Source: WQXF01 sp031553615 (GTDB lineage Bacteria; Bacillota; Clostridia; Christensenellales; Aristaeellaceae). Taken from it: a stretch of 64,000 nucleotides of DNA. Shown here in pieces: positions 42,801-45,294 of this stretch (position 1 is its first letter; each line of letters starts with the position of its first letter). The stretch spans positions 1-64,000 of the forward strand of contig JAVBLJ010000029.1 of NCBI GenBank assembly GCA_031553615.1. Reading direction: 5' to 3'. Both the position numbers and the translations under genes were made by a program. Under the pieces are notes generated by a model. The model was not told where the DNA came from, did no database searches, and was given only the letters and a program-made list of their open reading frames with translations.

Positions 42801-43683
42801 CATCTACCACTCCATCACCTTCTCGCCGGTCAGCTTTACCGTGGCCGAGGGGCAGAAGAAGGCGGTCTACGACTTCACCTACGCCAACAACCCCGAGTAC
42901 GCGCTCGACAATTCCGCGATCGGCAACCTGGCCGAAACCGGCACGGTGAGCGTGAGCAAGATCGACGCGGTGACCGGCACCGACCTGGGCGGCGCGCGGT
43001 TCCGCCTCCGCCAGATCACGCCGCGCACCCCGGCCATGCGCATCACCCAGGAGATGGTGGAGACCACCAACGGCGCGGGCAACTGCACCTTCAAGGATGT
43101 GCCGTACGGCTACTACGAGCTGACGGAAACCCGTGCGCCCTCGGGCTATGCGCCCACTACGCGCACGCAGTACATCACCGTGAGCCGTGCGCAGCGCAAC
43201 GTGACCTACACCTTCACCAATACCCGCATCGCGGGCAACCTGCAGGTATTCAAGTACACCACCGAGGATGGTGAGGCGCAGATTCCGCTGGCGGGCGCGG
43301 TGTTTACCCTGACCGGCGCCAGCCGATATGGCGACAGCATCAATCTGACCGGCACCACCGACGCGGGTGGATACATCCTCTTCAACAACCTGCCGGCCGG
43401 AACCTATCGACTGACCGAGACCGAGGCCCCCACCGAGGAGTACGCCCTGGCCAGACCGCGCGATGTCGTCATCAACCGCCAAGGCGCGACGATACTCGTT
43501 ACCGTGCCCAACTTCGTCATTGGCGATGTGGGCCGGGTCTTGGGCGTGGAGGACCCCGACGGGCCGAACATCCGAGGCGGCGAGGATCTGCCCATCGTCA
43601 ACTACGTAGGCATCGGTTCCCTGATCGTAGCCATGGCGATGCTCCTGTTCTTCGCACGGCGCAAGAAGCTTCGCCGCGAGTAA
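15826..43683 (+). CDS. Giant (9,285-residue) Cna-B/SpaA-repeat cell-surface protein
   Basis: One open frame of 27.9 kb, close to 1 MDa. The ATG follows GAAAGGATCGTGAG. Order of parts: signal sequence (about 1-40, hydrophobic LMAILMALILLS); Glu/Pro/Gly-rich stretch to 145; SH3-like domain (about 150-235, ending WIQATHIL); a PDP/TPD-rich stalk (about 255-330); a large adhesin-like N-terminal region; many divergent Cna-B/SpaA folds (xxKxD...L.GA.F...ETxAPxGY) to about residue 3700; DUF11-like domains (about 3700-4430); one SdrD-B-like domain with a calcium-type loop DLDGDGIQDSNEPG (about 4443); then about 18 pairs of SpaA modules (4736-9038) and two last modules. It ends DLPIVNY, a 17-residue membrane segment (from about 9260) and ARRKKLRRE. 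Known: such folds form rigid stalks locked by Lys-Asn or Lys-Asp isopeptide bonds and mediate adhesion. Inferred: an extremely long surface fibre. No sortase or partner gene lies nearby. Confidence 0.95.
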   Translation: METRPNRFYQTKTFRRLMAILMALILLSNNVLENRISLSATEGEPVAQNEVVPPTDTQGEGEALGGDTSGGSSEEEQAPPDDTIVVPPEQSGGNAETPGESGEHPQGDQPAGDSGAEGEAGTEEPGDTEQPEETETPPPAEPRNAAEDASFTSGYAVVLSGATVYERTKAKPNQAVIGVAPTEVVLALSRRDVDGEVWMEVTMRDRNDLLTTGWIQATHILAITVEEFARRTDAEKRDQTPDFLVLDDNGVPQVSSEAVSKEEGGDSTPDPEESEEPTQTPDPNETPDPNATPDPEEGGDPTAPPEPTETPVPTLEPSASPEEIDEQMGILTPFGGDMHPMGAGEDYAAFLAALETLDPFGVSTGGGMTWDNTHENMMFTITVKRPSPVVAGNLDSLPYFNFIDKTVNVTITLPANSPVIFLPGDYQIDPDNPKKITLPVSTGPETTLEPTRSTTVRVSLTYDYTQPPAVVGTVITGNVHVEGAANMGYLSEGVRINEDFNRDVEYDKSFNITVGERTYVDADWDASATTASTGPSAQYITFNHNVKAFLRDKNGNIMSQIQQYRDLSARATLDFMYMTIRIDPLTITGASEAKQSVYPTNVYISNSNTLLEPAKNGQGQVIPGAYVVPVTMETIGGRAVPVYTNHDIKIEYLATDLEVPFYQYKSSLKYNGGISSTLEWKLTGASSQHTVTNGTTLTADAIELKPVKVQFAKQIQVNGATPVAWGTAMQAQYPCNPVTDLSLGLNKAGTATPAGLYTLSGTTYTLAGTSASVKTADGKNANTYYVLPGDYNLFEVGVITGFSLKDPTGIIALARNTATVVPVTGVNSNGGLSVTKVWEINGTQKTQPDIVTFTVYKDAGFSQIATMTENGVQKPAVLSTTATNPTVTFSVDPGTYYIKETAPSDADAWFDRDSYKQIAVVKGELAQVNFVNKVAAITVMTQLEIGSANSIFNYDKALQARYPNFEGVTSQDTAITLVINTKTYKPRVADADGNPYVDDSGALTFLVPASVFDATAAQTNGSYEIKINGTVPGYGKESSQTTTKKDGVLPKTTYARFYMGVVELGKYLRYPYDTGKYIQLPYTDTVAGLIGNPTIYMGLKLSGSNVSDVRALDKTGSGASARYAVDYTSGLIDGNGGVKVHRLSNGEMKAIVGVPTSSSAKTYTFYETVSSSDFWPVLGAEPTNSQVTVSINSADQRITGGSLFNQPKGYGAIVVDKYVSNGGATLNDANFQQVTTLASVGTGFNPSYKITKIGSGSPSSAHTEQTLLQADASGHVVAVFPNIPLGQAVTIQEQAANLAGYAPVNGANNAGDWLTGNDSVTVTIPAAAAQSAQFTTANFYNIRAQAIVKLTMQILHLDAASPINRTQGEGGTFTYNLYRVAPGAGAGISSTKVNGATVYYYNSSDATFTYNSGNAHEVQMSVNIPSSVTTQTVQYVLVQSAHSSYEIAVPQLVTLTKGSTTATNVTVINKEFAKLIINTKRYALTHDAVTHTTTAVNGEAWPATGITPTLTYRITGTPENGTAFTPINGTISGALGQTIFNVPGGTYTVTVYSTLPTGYRRLDVTDNDLVGTSTLTIAATVPGAKTTNKTSKLENPNGFICLQKTDAANSSPLSGAVFTLYSGSTNKGTATSAATTGAAQFTNVAPGAYTIVETTAPSGYYANKTPIAVTVAGGVMSNGNYVAAAADSANCYAQNAALKIPNTRYTTLNLKKRTVTNGVESATANMYVTVMVADGAFSFKAYDYTAANLQFYNGANATARVQTSGGEANWRLPAGTYYIFEENLTDTIPAFAAEHTPAVTVRQKFTYGGKDGWIIGPYVLTTPAAETTTSITIRNIYNKLSYVDLFSFSNFFADGSSIDCDWLNGGVYSLINTANASETYTSNTQTITGKGAHVFTGVKIFDANGNPITYRVEVVTAHNKYFAKDASGSAVRTVALTDANGHVLATGSLTTAYAASSPSMADYSGKTRQQPTNAKYPRGTTFSMYDILKITDGGNNTRPHLSIQNERKGQITVPVVGVDCLYHDTSVGLSGIDVGLYDRNGTRMATGTTDGSGYVTFTGSDTLYLVAETDYIVVQLEKHDSYFVGSCTSLRGLPSNPAQLSGSEVSSILAGSNTALNAAAVKSTAFQPNDSKQLYVATSATLENHKPYLRIELTKDAINSAGTSASRYDMQRFQLFQITYSGGNVTASEVLGEYTTGMIGGERGKLITAPVTYGNMYVLIEKGGSNPSSMHIVMDSAALASLKSAGLQTVTPPALTGTTFDNNLRAASWRNKVQNMGNAFVSAAITAIRAKTGYSAINEVYITPYDTTYFNEKKLVPTFADNIVGGGGNYWHIGRVILRKKYVDANGVQRDMNGVTFSFSLVNTNEDGTTHRLTNGDDDVSHIINSTSTTRTIGGDTMGGVADSGSFFLHDWKVYPLGPSGQENYYWFIRSGSTFYGVGKATLNVLTHKFSAADRANLFTTKAAADAVASSIGGSVVELAYTTPHSSLRNSSQCSDCMARVRIREISGTNGLVPLTEILDVDVKCNPSSTDSLDIVNTDYLTAPIVNGDPSKNTYFNVVKYGYQPTSVTAQAWAVIQSKYSTTYDRYNAFGEWLAGRLTNATVPGLPAVSGEHPTTLAGVQFQLFKKSGSSYVAVKNSANANIILTTGLFGLAVSPVLEAGTEYYLSEITGNANYINNHNAGTNTVSDASKLIKIGVLTTSNYGRTVYVSNPLKIDLVIEGVDSYNNTVVIPGVSYTLYYSTSAGAQGTAVATKTAGSDGKLSFENLDVGYYLLVANSGWDVSKYVNFTSVIADANLPFGSAVRNAQGKALIYLPGGTSNLSSKSDEMHVKVCYPPLPKVGVNKTARTDNNPLSGVKFRLMRGATQVEELTTGADGKVLFTTPLIAGSYTVVEVSAPANLMMPANTTVASFTVTAEGVFSTAAWNVANYRENLSGLATLVHRFDIVNDRKVRLNIQKYVTGDGSTTTKAGAGIVFSVKKDGAAYAKTPTITTNAQGIATLDLDEFAATSYVIEETTGASGYLALAGAITITFKNGVAPTIAFSGDWSTYGYIERVGTTAYDSVSGLNIFAVNVVNPKAFSITAQKVDGLGGKLAGARFGLYSTLDCAAAGKVPSTETDGFYSCDATGKLTITGLIPGKTYYLREEIAPATYVKSSLVYTITSAKTDAGTTKQVGTGGNIPNYKGSGLQILKHVGWAGAEPQYNGSTALPQLKFEIYKAIGSDNHIKGALVTTVYALRTAAGEYDTGIIALEPGNYIVEEITKTTLAGATLIIDTDAQYAQPFGDHRWKATIFQEGSGSILTQLKLGNAELASSVTIRKINKPETGAQAIGLPGAEFKVFKLKNEATVGAARYAAANRESIAGATGTYVTGASGEITIPVTLPSNTNGKMLVVIEETKPASGYLIDPLTRYTEVILFAGSNTVAMPGNETQRVSKVEVANDTAGTIILNDYIVTKFNGETVAQYDGDHPLKNVVFTLYYRSSQSEPFTKVSDFNLGVTPSPATQTTNTAGQVSWTNLPMNMQYAVHMEEVPDYVFDSFRKANNATHYNGPTIPFTEQDFTSESVRRTLYILTPNTLQDQADKTLYYKVYHKQKGSITIEKHLEEEGNLANIPAEFTLYVGEKNGEGKIVKKLPLTKATFQYSGEAVVNGVSTVTGKRVIHNVNAGFYVIEETKAPSGYMLSTQSFGVEVIINLTNPSDETGLHHVVKFVNEAYDANPAAIRKVADKARLSKTMMRHAPSNPSAVADEVVYTLDNFVAKYNATTKQYTADPNPFPYESFIVTDKGLRFSAAENDFTNAANQLDYAAYVRSKYQLTQITVGKAVYGIDGVNTPVTAKVEYITFSAGDSATLPATWTALAGTLTLSSAQTVTLPAGTRAFRVVYNNPGENFRPDPITVRAQLFVQPDGTGVRPVRAFRNEVCVDATFYGVGDDGAPQNSVLTELHMDSSADVNVPAPLPPALVEVLKRTTKKDGLAYKEIVNADNLTRVPVPAARGTLLHYTIALVNRSNSGAIMPDPLFIDRLPEDFKPIMSSIETKVVKTGNNDIYTFASGAAGTSTLVMGTPTQATGPDLRTGDGTKTAADSTADNYIVIPFTGNLLDGETLLIEMDGTVPVEIMTASETIEYNDIMLGTKTAGLVYVDQPEGYTFRDYGNSHQPPETTGIWFNAARTVAGNTVTGVIRDFTRYSVMPIAVISAAKYVKGDADGSDFSTAKIASSSLGGTLEYNLTLSMVDNENAGTQDYSNLRLVDTLPQVGDGSRAGTPSGQPSSWTPLLDSVKVTYTSLPSGIPVPELQLVVRYRSVTAANDYSSVASGANAFLSGSASTIGGSTYVVPADSGKTNTWTGLDAYFKALGMVPTAFSLQYKVATTKIALPSELVVAVGCKMPSVDNSKAASDPARFWTSTQAGERYYTLANNNAGFNYQFKSYWMSDAITFNTVSAQPTPGDVKIGNLVWLDLDGDGIQDSNEPGIQGMTVTLHDYLLKQVSSVWTPTLSSSTPATTTATAAITPPSGDNSPKQNYTFTAKPYKTTTGGAPYNTNQHWYELEIELPAGYAVSARQQGSDRSLDSNAMKMTTGATGTFLLPDAYSSATANSRYVYFPLTSATFGDDLRFDSGVYPCYDLNLKKTNASGVALAGAVFELFLTDTAGTITGSAIATATSDAQGKFSFTGLSRFLYYAVKEKTAPTYYTADTTVLKLAGATAPTGTVTLAALDTLVTNHAASIVTALAGGKDTFKNAPAAGSLTITKKGSDGLNLTGAEFVITNVSTFVSGAWDAFLATTRPSGAVADKTAKKITITMSAATYTLSGLPYGTYTVTETKAPSGYAIPTPAAFTAKVGDPAHATMTDHAKAVALTVTDPKITLKIKKVNAQGNPLANAEFKVYKKAEYDANPLTATALFTLTTDSAGYASMPSANTLAVGDYYLIETKAPSGYSLVTTKFTFSVTATQTKYAIHFTGENQTTGGTFDDAHPAIVNSSALGTLRISKLAEGTSTKLGGAQFLVIPGTLTVTGAWDLYLADLRAKPLPSGVQIVGASDSNGYPKDSLLITLPAAGTLDIANIPVGSYTVREVVAPDGYALPLATEQTVTVTIAGTGHAYDEVSFSDPRVTVSIEKFDITGGTALSGATFGIFTKAEYDKGVANRIAANAKYVLTTNASGKASTSASQLLAPGTYYLVELAAPANYTISFADKAFTVSAKSQVYSYNFTKTAMTGTNASKLEQYFGAITDMYCTGSLKIQKNDAESKNPQTGAEFIIRNKSTNAASGTWAHFIAAFTNQAGVLTKETEGTASVLRAVIPASGTLTISGLPLGLYEVEEVKAPSGFAIAKPAKQDVTVTSVAGGVSVTYTDQRVRVDIKKVDGNNAGLAGVVFAIHRDNAGVQGTELYALAATDGQGKTATTSAQMLAPGTYWLVEKSAPAGYTISFTPTKFTVSNTSQVYYYNFTGTHLADTALEQWFTGPIQNNFTSGGLTLIKEDAETKARLNGAVITIAMVSEVASGSWTKFLAGTFPSNVQKVGNTLRVTLNGTGVDVGTFVFSSIPLGTYTVTEVQAPDGYAVTTADVRTVTVPSTGVIVTYSDYRTRLEIEKVELGASGKGIAGVKFGIFTKAEYDKGVANRVEGKAKYVLVTDASGKIATSATQLLTPGDYYLVELSAPANYRITFADKAFTVSATSKVVSFNFTGTHRSAAAEESYTGKITNDYARGSLKIDKVDAASTSTYLGGAEFTVKPVTTAAGAEAWNYYIANFQAQSGVTVVTQSGSSWLKVVHGAGGTVTIAGLPIGTYEVTETKSPNGYAIANPAAQTVTVAVGTTAVTAQFKDERVRVEIEKFDATGNTPVQGVKFGIFTDSVYQTPANRVEAQAKYVLTTGANGKAATSATQLLEPGTYWLMELSAPAGYAITFVPKSFTVSNTAQTYSFNFTATARTGADAAKLEQYFGKVVNGTATGSLKIEKVDAANTSKFLTGAEFTVRNVSTVAAAGAWEHFAASYTPPAGVTKATESGKTVLKVVLGASSGGTITLTGLPTGSYTVEETKAPEGYALPVPATQTVTVTTGATPVTAQFKDERVRVEIEKIDASNAKLAGVVFAIYKDNAGAKGDKLFTLSATDAQGKTATTAAQLLAPGTYWLVEESAPAGYEITFPATSFVVDNTTPLYRFNFTATKGSGATGTEYWYGKAISNDFAKAGLTIHKVDAEGGAKLSGATFTVSMVSEVASGSWAKYLTGTFPSNVTVVGSTLQVVLNGTGANTGTFTLDNIPLGVYKVKEIQAPDGYSIDATDERQATVAAVGASVTFSNNRARVIIDKTEPMGNSVAGAVFEIRKGTQNGAVAYTLTTDAQGHAETTAAQPLIAGTYWLVETQAPANYRITFTPVSFTVSRTAKTYSFEYDAENGYARGDLKVQKVDSANAALIGAEFTVKPATNPLAGADAWTHYLTQATLPAGVTADTTKRELVVKLTASSEVTLTNLPIGSYVVTETKAPSGYAIANPASQTVSVTTASTGAATVLAKFADPRAVVSIEKFDATGTKAVQGAKFGIFADSVYQTPANRVESKALYVLTTDANGKAATTAAQLLAPGTYWLMELFAPTGYAISFEPKSFTVSNTAPLYSYNFTATAMTGADAAKLEQYFGKILNEFAPGALKLAKVDAEAKTVNLIGAEFYITNVSTVAVAGTWEHFLQNFSKYCTAVGATVTADVANKRLHVVMIAAQPATIEGLPTGVYTVKEIKAPDGYAIPTPDNQNVTVTPLVPGTPNLLTFEDQRVRVEIEKVDANNAALAGVVFAIHADNGGAKGGKLFELPVTGSNGKTATTASQKLTPGTYWLVEQSAPAGYEITFPATKFVVTNTSQTVVFNFTATKPALPSEDFGKITNDFAKAGLTITKTDADTGAKLGGAVFTVEKVTEVAVGSWSKYLATFPRTNVTVSGSKLVVTLPAIGADAGTYTFSDIPLGTYLVTETHAPQGYAVDLTRTRTADTTTGTASVSFSDARVRVEIEKIDPAGDPVKDVKFGIFRKDPVTGYKTATEANADFVLTTDANGKAATTAAQLLTAGTYKLVELYAPSNYAITFTPVEFVVDITSAVIYYNFTATAHAAGTDHTTQPKAIANDYARGDLKITKKDDLGAALVGAVFTVKPATNPLAGANAWLNYLAKATLPAGVTADNTNKQLIVTMTALAEITLIGLPIGDYLVTETQAPSGYALANPAASTVTVTAQTTGASAATVQMSDPRVRVIIEKFDATGTKPVAGVKFGIFTDEAYKAGVLTDAKAKYVLTTGADGKIGTSATQLLEPGTYWLVELDAPEGYKISFTATSFVVSNTSAMYSFNFTATAMTGPDAKTLETYFGKIRNNTETGTLRIEKVDADKPTSYLGGAVFTVRNLSTVAAEGAWEYFLEDYAKSLPSGISIITLTGGEKALSVTLPVAGVLNISGLPIGEYSVTETQAPLYYALPKVTTQNVTVTISVSGSTNTVTFADPRVRVEIEKVDAANEPLQGVRFGIFTDAVYQLADLTEGKAKYVLVTDGSGKAATTTVQPLEPGTYWLVELSTPSGYDISFTPQKFVVSATSKVFAFNFTKTPRGDAEIETHFGVITNEFAKTSLTIKKRDAANASKALEGAEFIVHNVSTVATGAWADYLDKLKLAPPLAGVTEETQTVGPNTYRVLRIVLGAGSGGTITLENLPMGVYDVTEVKAPAGYAIAIPTKQTVDTANGGKTLNFDDPRVRVEIEKHRQDSTALQGVVFGIFTEANYLINALAESDAKYLLTTDANGKAATTEAQLLEPGTYYLIELSAPAGYDITFQPVKLVVDNTTQTYAFNFTATQRSTPTHQLEEEYAGKITNNFTVNKAGLVIEKKDASTQGLLPGAEFTLKPKTLAAAGTNAWLYYLNTMPSIAGVSIKEQGGAKVLRIVTQIGSATTLTGLPIGEYEITETRAPLGYALPLNPTQTATLIKDTLTPVTLTFTDSRVKVSIEKLDANGEPLAGAKFGIFTDAVYQLGPTYRVENNAQYKLLTGADGKVESSLTQLLAEGTYWLVELAAPLGYTINFTPKSFTVSRTGTVFNLNFTATASTSPNKEEEEVYFGAIVNDFTEGSFVIRKADDETGLLLEGAQFIVRNTESAPGAWAKYLNSVTGAGLAKVNVGAEDALSVTLMPGSGGTITLSKLPIGKYTVTEVKAPEGYAIASTNELIIVLEDGATMAPVASFTDHRARVEIEKKDANGAALSGATFGIFTDTAYKAGVLTQAKALFTIATNASGKAETGKTQLLPDGIYWVVELSAPVGYAITFQPVSFEVDRTKTVFRFTFTDKATPADEDTESREPAIENGFATTTLTLKKYNEGSEFLVGAEFLLINTSTVAKDAWKHFVANFTNTADARIVGVGDPTGYPKDSVHITLITGQLTLEELPWGVYTLREVKAPAGYAIVDSAERTLRLGDPALLTAQHKLDDLQEFHDAYLRVRIEKRDDIGNKLEKAKFSVFTDAYYQTHKTALDAADALFTIQTDAAGIAESTELDASKLAPGKYWLAETSAPDYHEITFQPVSFTVAANQTKFLYNFTATPTANDVPGYEGKPSAVILNAISAGELVIEKLDSETESKLTGATFRMAASKSLVPGAWDRFLATLATAPQPGVTVEAANKTLLLRLAAPNTLFHLLNIPWGEYTLTEIVAPGGYAIGEPQGKTVYIGDPVRVGSADYETAPTVHFMDPRIRLRLLKVDEEGTPLAGAEFVIRDANDALVHVLAPTDAAGFTETTAAQKLLPGTYKLVETKAPAGFTVYPDPITFTVTDTQTEWIYNLTGTPVAGEVTKAFDDLELPLVDPYGRSSITLFKADSQTPNNPRLSGAVFEITQISTIMPNLWIKFLDELTNNPQPGVMIADGGKLHVTSSKGKAFVDRLPWGEYTVQEILAPKGYVISQPEVRTLYVGDPEDELVKLTGNAYALEPSSSFVDLRIRVVIAKINQFGNLLEGVTFRIEQINDPANPVLMETLVTNSDGRAVSTVSFAPGRYRLVEEKTIIYHSITFSPVSFTVAEGQKKAVYDFTYANNPEYALDNSAIGNLAETGTVSVSKIDAVTGTDLGGARFRLRQITPRTPAMRITQEMVETTNGAGNCTFKDVPYGYYELTETRAPSGYAPTTRTQYITVSRAQRNVTYTFTNTRIAGNLQVFKYTTEDGEAQIPLAGAVFTLTGASRYGDSINLTGTTDAGGYILFNNLPAGTYRLTETEAPTEEYALARPRDVVINRQGATILVTVPNFVIGDVGRVLGVEDPDGPNIRGGEDLPIVNYVGIGSLIVAMAMLLFFARRKKLRRE
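30031..42936 (+). repeat. About 18 tandem A/B pairs of SpaA modules in the giant gene
   Basis: The pair averages about 239 residues (717 bases). A modules begin GSLKIxKxDA, carry an inserted 'NVSTVAxGAWxxYL' helix-like segment and end in FxDPR. B modules begin RVRVEIEKxDA, carry FGIFTDxxY and 'T(Y)WLVELSAPxGY', and end with (I/V)xN. Codon-level similarity is high at module starts. Thirty-six modules were counted by eye, so the exact count could be off by one or two. Confidence 0.9.
31501..37837 (+). repeat. Higher-order repeat: three copies of a six-module (about 2.1 kb) block
   Basis: Copies start near 31501, 33640 and 35701 and end before 37838. Each runs A(STxxxGxWEHF)-B(AGVVFAIxxDNAG)-A(GLTI..., EVAxGSW)-B-A(R-G-x-L-K, FTVKPxT)-B(xVxIEKFDATG, FGIF). 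Equivalent modules in different blocks match better than neighbours within a block, which indicates block duplication after the basic pairs had diverged. Confidence 0.8.
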
Positions 43684-43706
43684 GTCCTGCAAACCGCATA
43701 CCTTCG

Positions 43707-43732
43707 GGGGCTGCCACGAAAGTGGCAGCCCC
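43707..43732 (+). terminator. Strong hairpin after the giant gene
   Basis: Perfect 11-bp stem GGGGCTGCCAC/GTGGCAGCCCC with a GAAA tetraloop. The T-run is poor (TTCG), so it may act as a weak terminator or 3' stabilising hairpin. Confidence 0.65.
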
Positions 43733-43829
43733 TTCGCCTAGCATTCAAGCTCCGTCGTCATTTTTTGTGCGCATTACCTAAAAAAGGACGGAATCCTTCT
43801 AGCCCCTTTCCTTTCCCACCAAAGCAGCG

Positions 43830-43835
43830 TACAAT
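43830..43835 (+). promoter_or_regulatory. Possible -10 box of the MATE-ABC-VanZ operon
   Basis: TACAAT about 65 bases before the MATE start; the -35 at 17-base spacing (TTTCCT) is a poor match. Confidence 0.3.
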
Positions 43836-43898
43836 AGAATTTAGTCTATACGAATCCGTTGGAAACCACAGCGAAAGTGCGGGAAGTGAGGGATTGCC

Positions 43899-45281
43899 TT
43901 GCAGATGATTGGCTACAGGCTCGATTTGGATAAAAAGGACATGAGCAGGGTTCTTTCCATCACCATCCCGGCCATGGTAGAAATGCTGTTTGCGCAGCTT
44001 TTCGCCATGGTCGATACCATGATGCTGGGACACACCGGCGCGCTCTCCACCGCCTCGGTCGCCGCGGTGGGCTATACCAATAGCCCCATTAACCTGCTGG
44101 TGGGCATCATGTCCGCGTTTAACGTGGGCACCACGGCAGCGGTTGCCTGGTCGCTGGGCGCGGGGGATTTGAAGTCGGCGCGCGACGCGGTGCGCAGCTC
44201 GCTGGTGCTCAATCTGGCGATCGGCACGGTCGCCACGCTGTTGGGCTTTTTCTTTGCACGGCCCATGGTGCTCTTTATGGGCGCGGGCCCGGAAACCGCG
44301 GATTTTGCCACCGAGTATATGCAGATTGTGGCCGTGGGCATGCTGTTCGCGGCGGTCAATATGGCGGTCACCTCCTCGCTGCGCGGTGCGGGCCAGACCC
44401 GCCTGCCGATGCTGTACAACCTGGGCAGCAACCTGCTCAACGTTATCGGCAATTACCTGCTCATCTACGGCCACCTGGGCCTGCCCGCCATGGGCGTGAG
44501 CGGCGCGGCGCTCTCCACAACCATCTCGCGCGGGGTTGCTACCCTGGCCTCGCTGCTGGTACTGTTCAAGCTGGGCGGGCCCATACGCCTCCAGGTGCGC
44601 GATTGCCTCCGCTTCCAGCTTAGCCAAATCAAGCGAATCCTGCGCGTGGGCGTCACCACCGCCATCGAGCAGGCGCTGATGCAGGTCGGATTCATGCTGT
44701 TTACCAAGAGCGTGAGCGGCCTGGGCTACGTGGTGCTGGCCGCGCATAACATCGGCCTGAACATCAATGGGCTTAGCTGGGTGCCCAGCCAAGCGTTCGG
44801 CGTGGCTGCCACGGCGCTCGTCGGCCAAAGCATGGGCGCAGGGCAGCCGGAGAAGGCGCGCGATTACGCAAAGCTGGTGCACCGTCTCTCGCTGATTGGC
44901 GCGATCCTGACCGCAGCGCTGTTTCTGGCGGGTGCGCATGTCATTGCCGGGCTGTACATCGACGATGTAGCGGTCGCCGCCCTGGCCGCCGGAGTGCTGC
45001 GGCTCATGACCTTGGGCATGCCCGGCATCGCCACCCAGATGCCCATCTCGGCCGCGCTGCGCGGTGCGGGCGATACGCTATTCCCACTGCTGGCCTCTAT
45101 GGTGGGCATTTGGATATTCCGCGTGCTGGTCGCTCCGTTGTTCATCCACACCTTCGGCTGGGGCCTTACGGGGGCATGGCTCTGTATCGTGCTCGATCAA
45201 AGCGCTCGGGCGATCGTCGTGTACGCGCGGTTCGCCTCCGGCAAGTGGATGACCAAGCGCACCCTGGCCGTCGAAAATTAA
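43899..45281 (+). CDS. MATE family efflux protein
   Basis: 460 residues from a TTG five bases after GAGGGA; an ATG two codons on is an equally possible start. Twelve hydrophobic segments fall in two related halves. The N-terminal half opens with VLSITIPAMVEMLFAQLFAMVDTMMLGHTG and AAVGYTNSPINLLVGIMSAFNVGTTAAVAWSLGAGD, both typical of MatE domains; the second half repeats the pattern (VVLAAHNIGLNINGLSWVPSQAFGVAATALVGQSMGAG). MATE proteins export cationic drugs or metabolites using Na+ or H+ gradients. An ABC exporter follows after 13 bases, so the two form one operon, perhaps for a shared type of substrate (inference). Confidence 0.93.
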   Translation: MQMIGYRLDLDKKDMSRVLSITIPAMVEMLFAQLFAMVDTMMLGHTGALSTASVAAVGYTNSPINLLVGIMSAFNVGTTAAVAWSLGAGDLKSARDAVRSSLVLNLAIGTVATLLGFFFARPMVLFMGAGPETADFATEYMQIVAVGMLFAAVNMAVTSSLRGAGQTRLPMLYNLGSNLLNVIGNYLLIYGHLGLPAMGVSGAALSTTISRGVATLASLLVLFKLGGPIRLQVRDCLRFQLSQIKRILRVGVTTAIEQALMQVGFMLFTKSVSGLGYVVLAAHNIGLNINGLSWVPSQAFGVAATALVGQSMGAGQPEKARDYAKLVHRLSLIGAILTAALFLAGAHVIAGLYIDDVAVAALAAGVLRLMTLGMPGIATQMPISAALRGAGDTLFPLLASMVGIWIFRVLVAPLFIHTFGWGLTGAWLCIVLDQSARAIVVYARFASGKWMTKRTLAVEN

Positions 45282-45294
45282 AGGAGGGAACCCC

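Noticed and set aside
30031..42936. CRISPR array or satellite DNA in the repeat region
   Set aside because: Repeats are 700-base protein-coding modules in one open frame, not short repeats with unique spacers.
43758..44939. 393-codon minus-strand frame opposite the MATE gene
   Set aside because: It is a high-GC shadow; the plus-strand frame has clear MatE motifs, membrane periodicity and an operon context.
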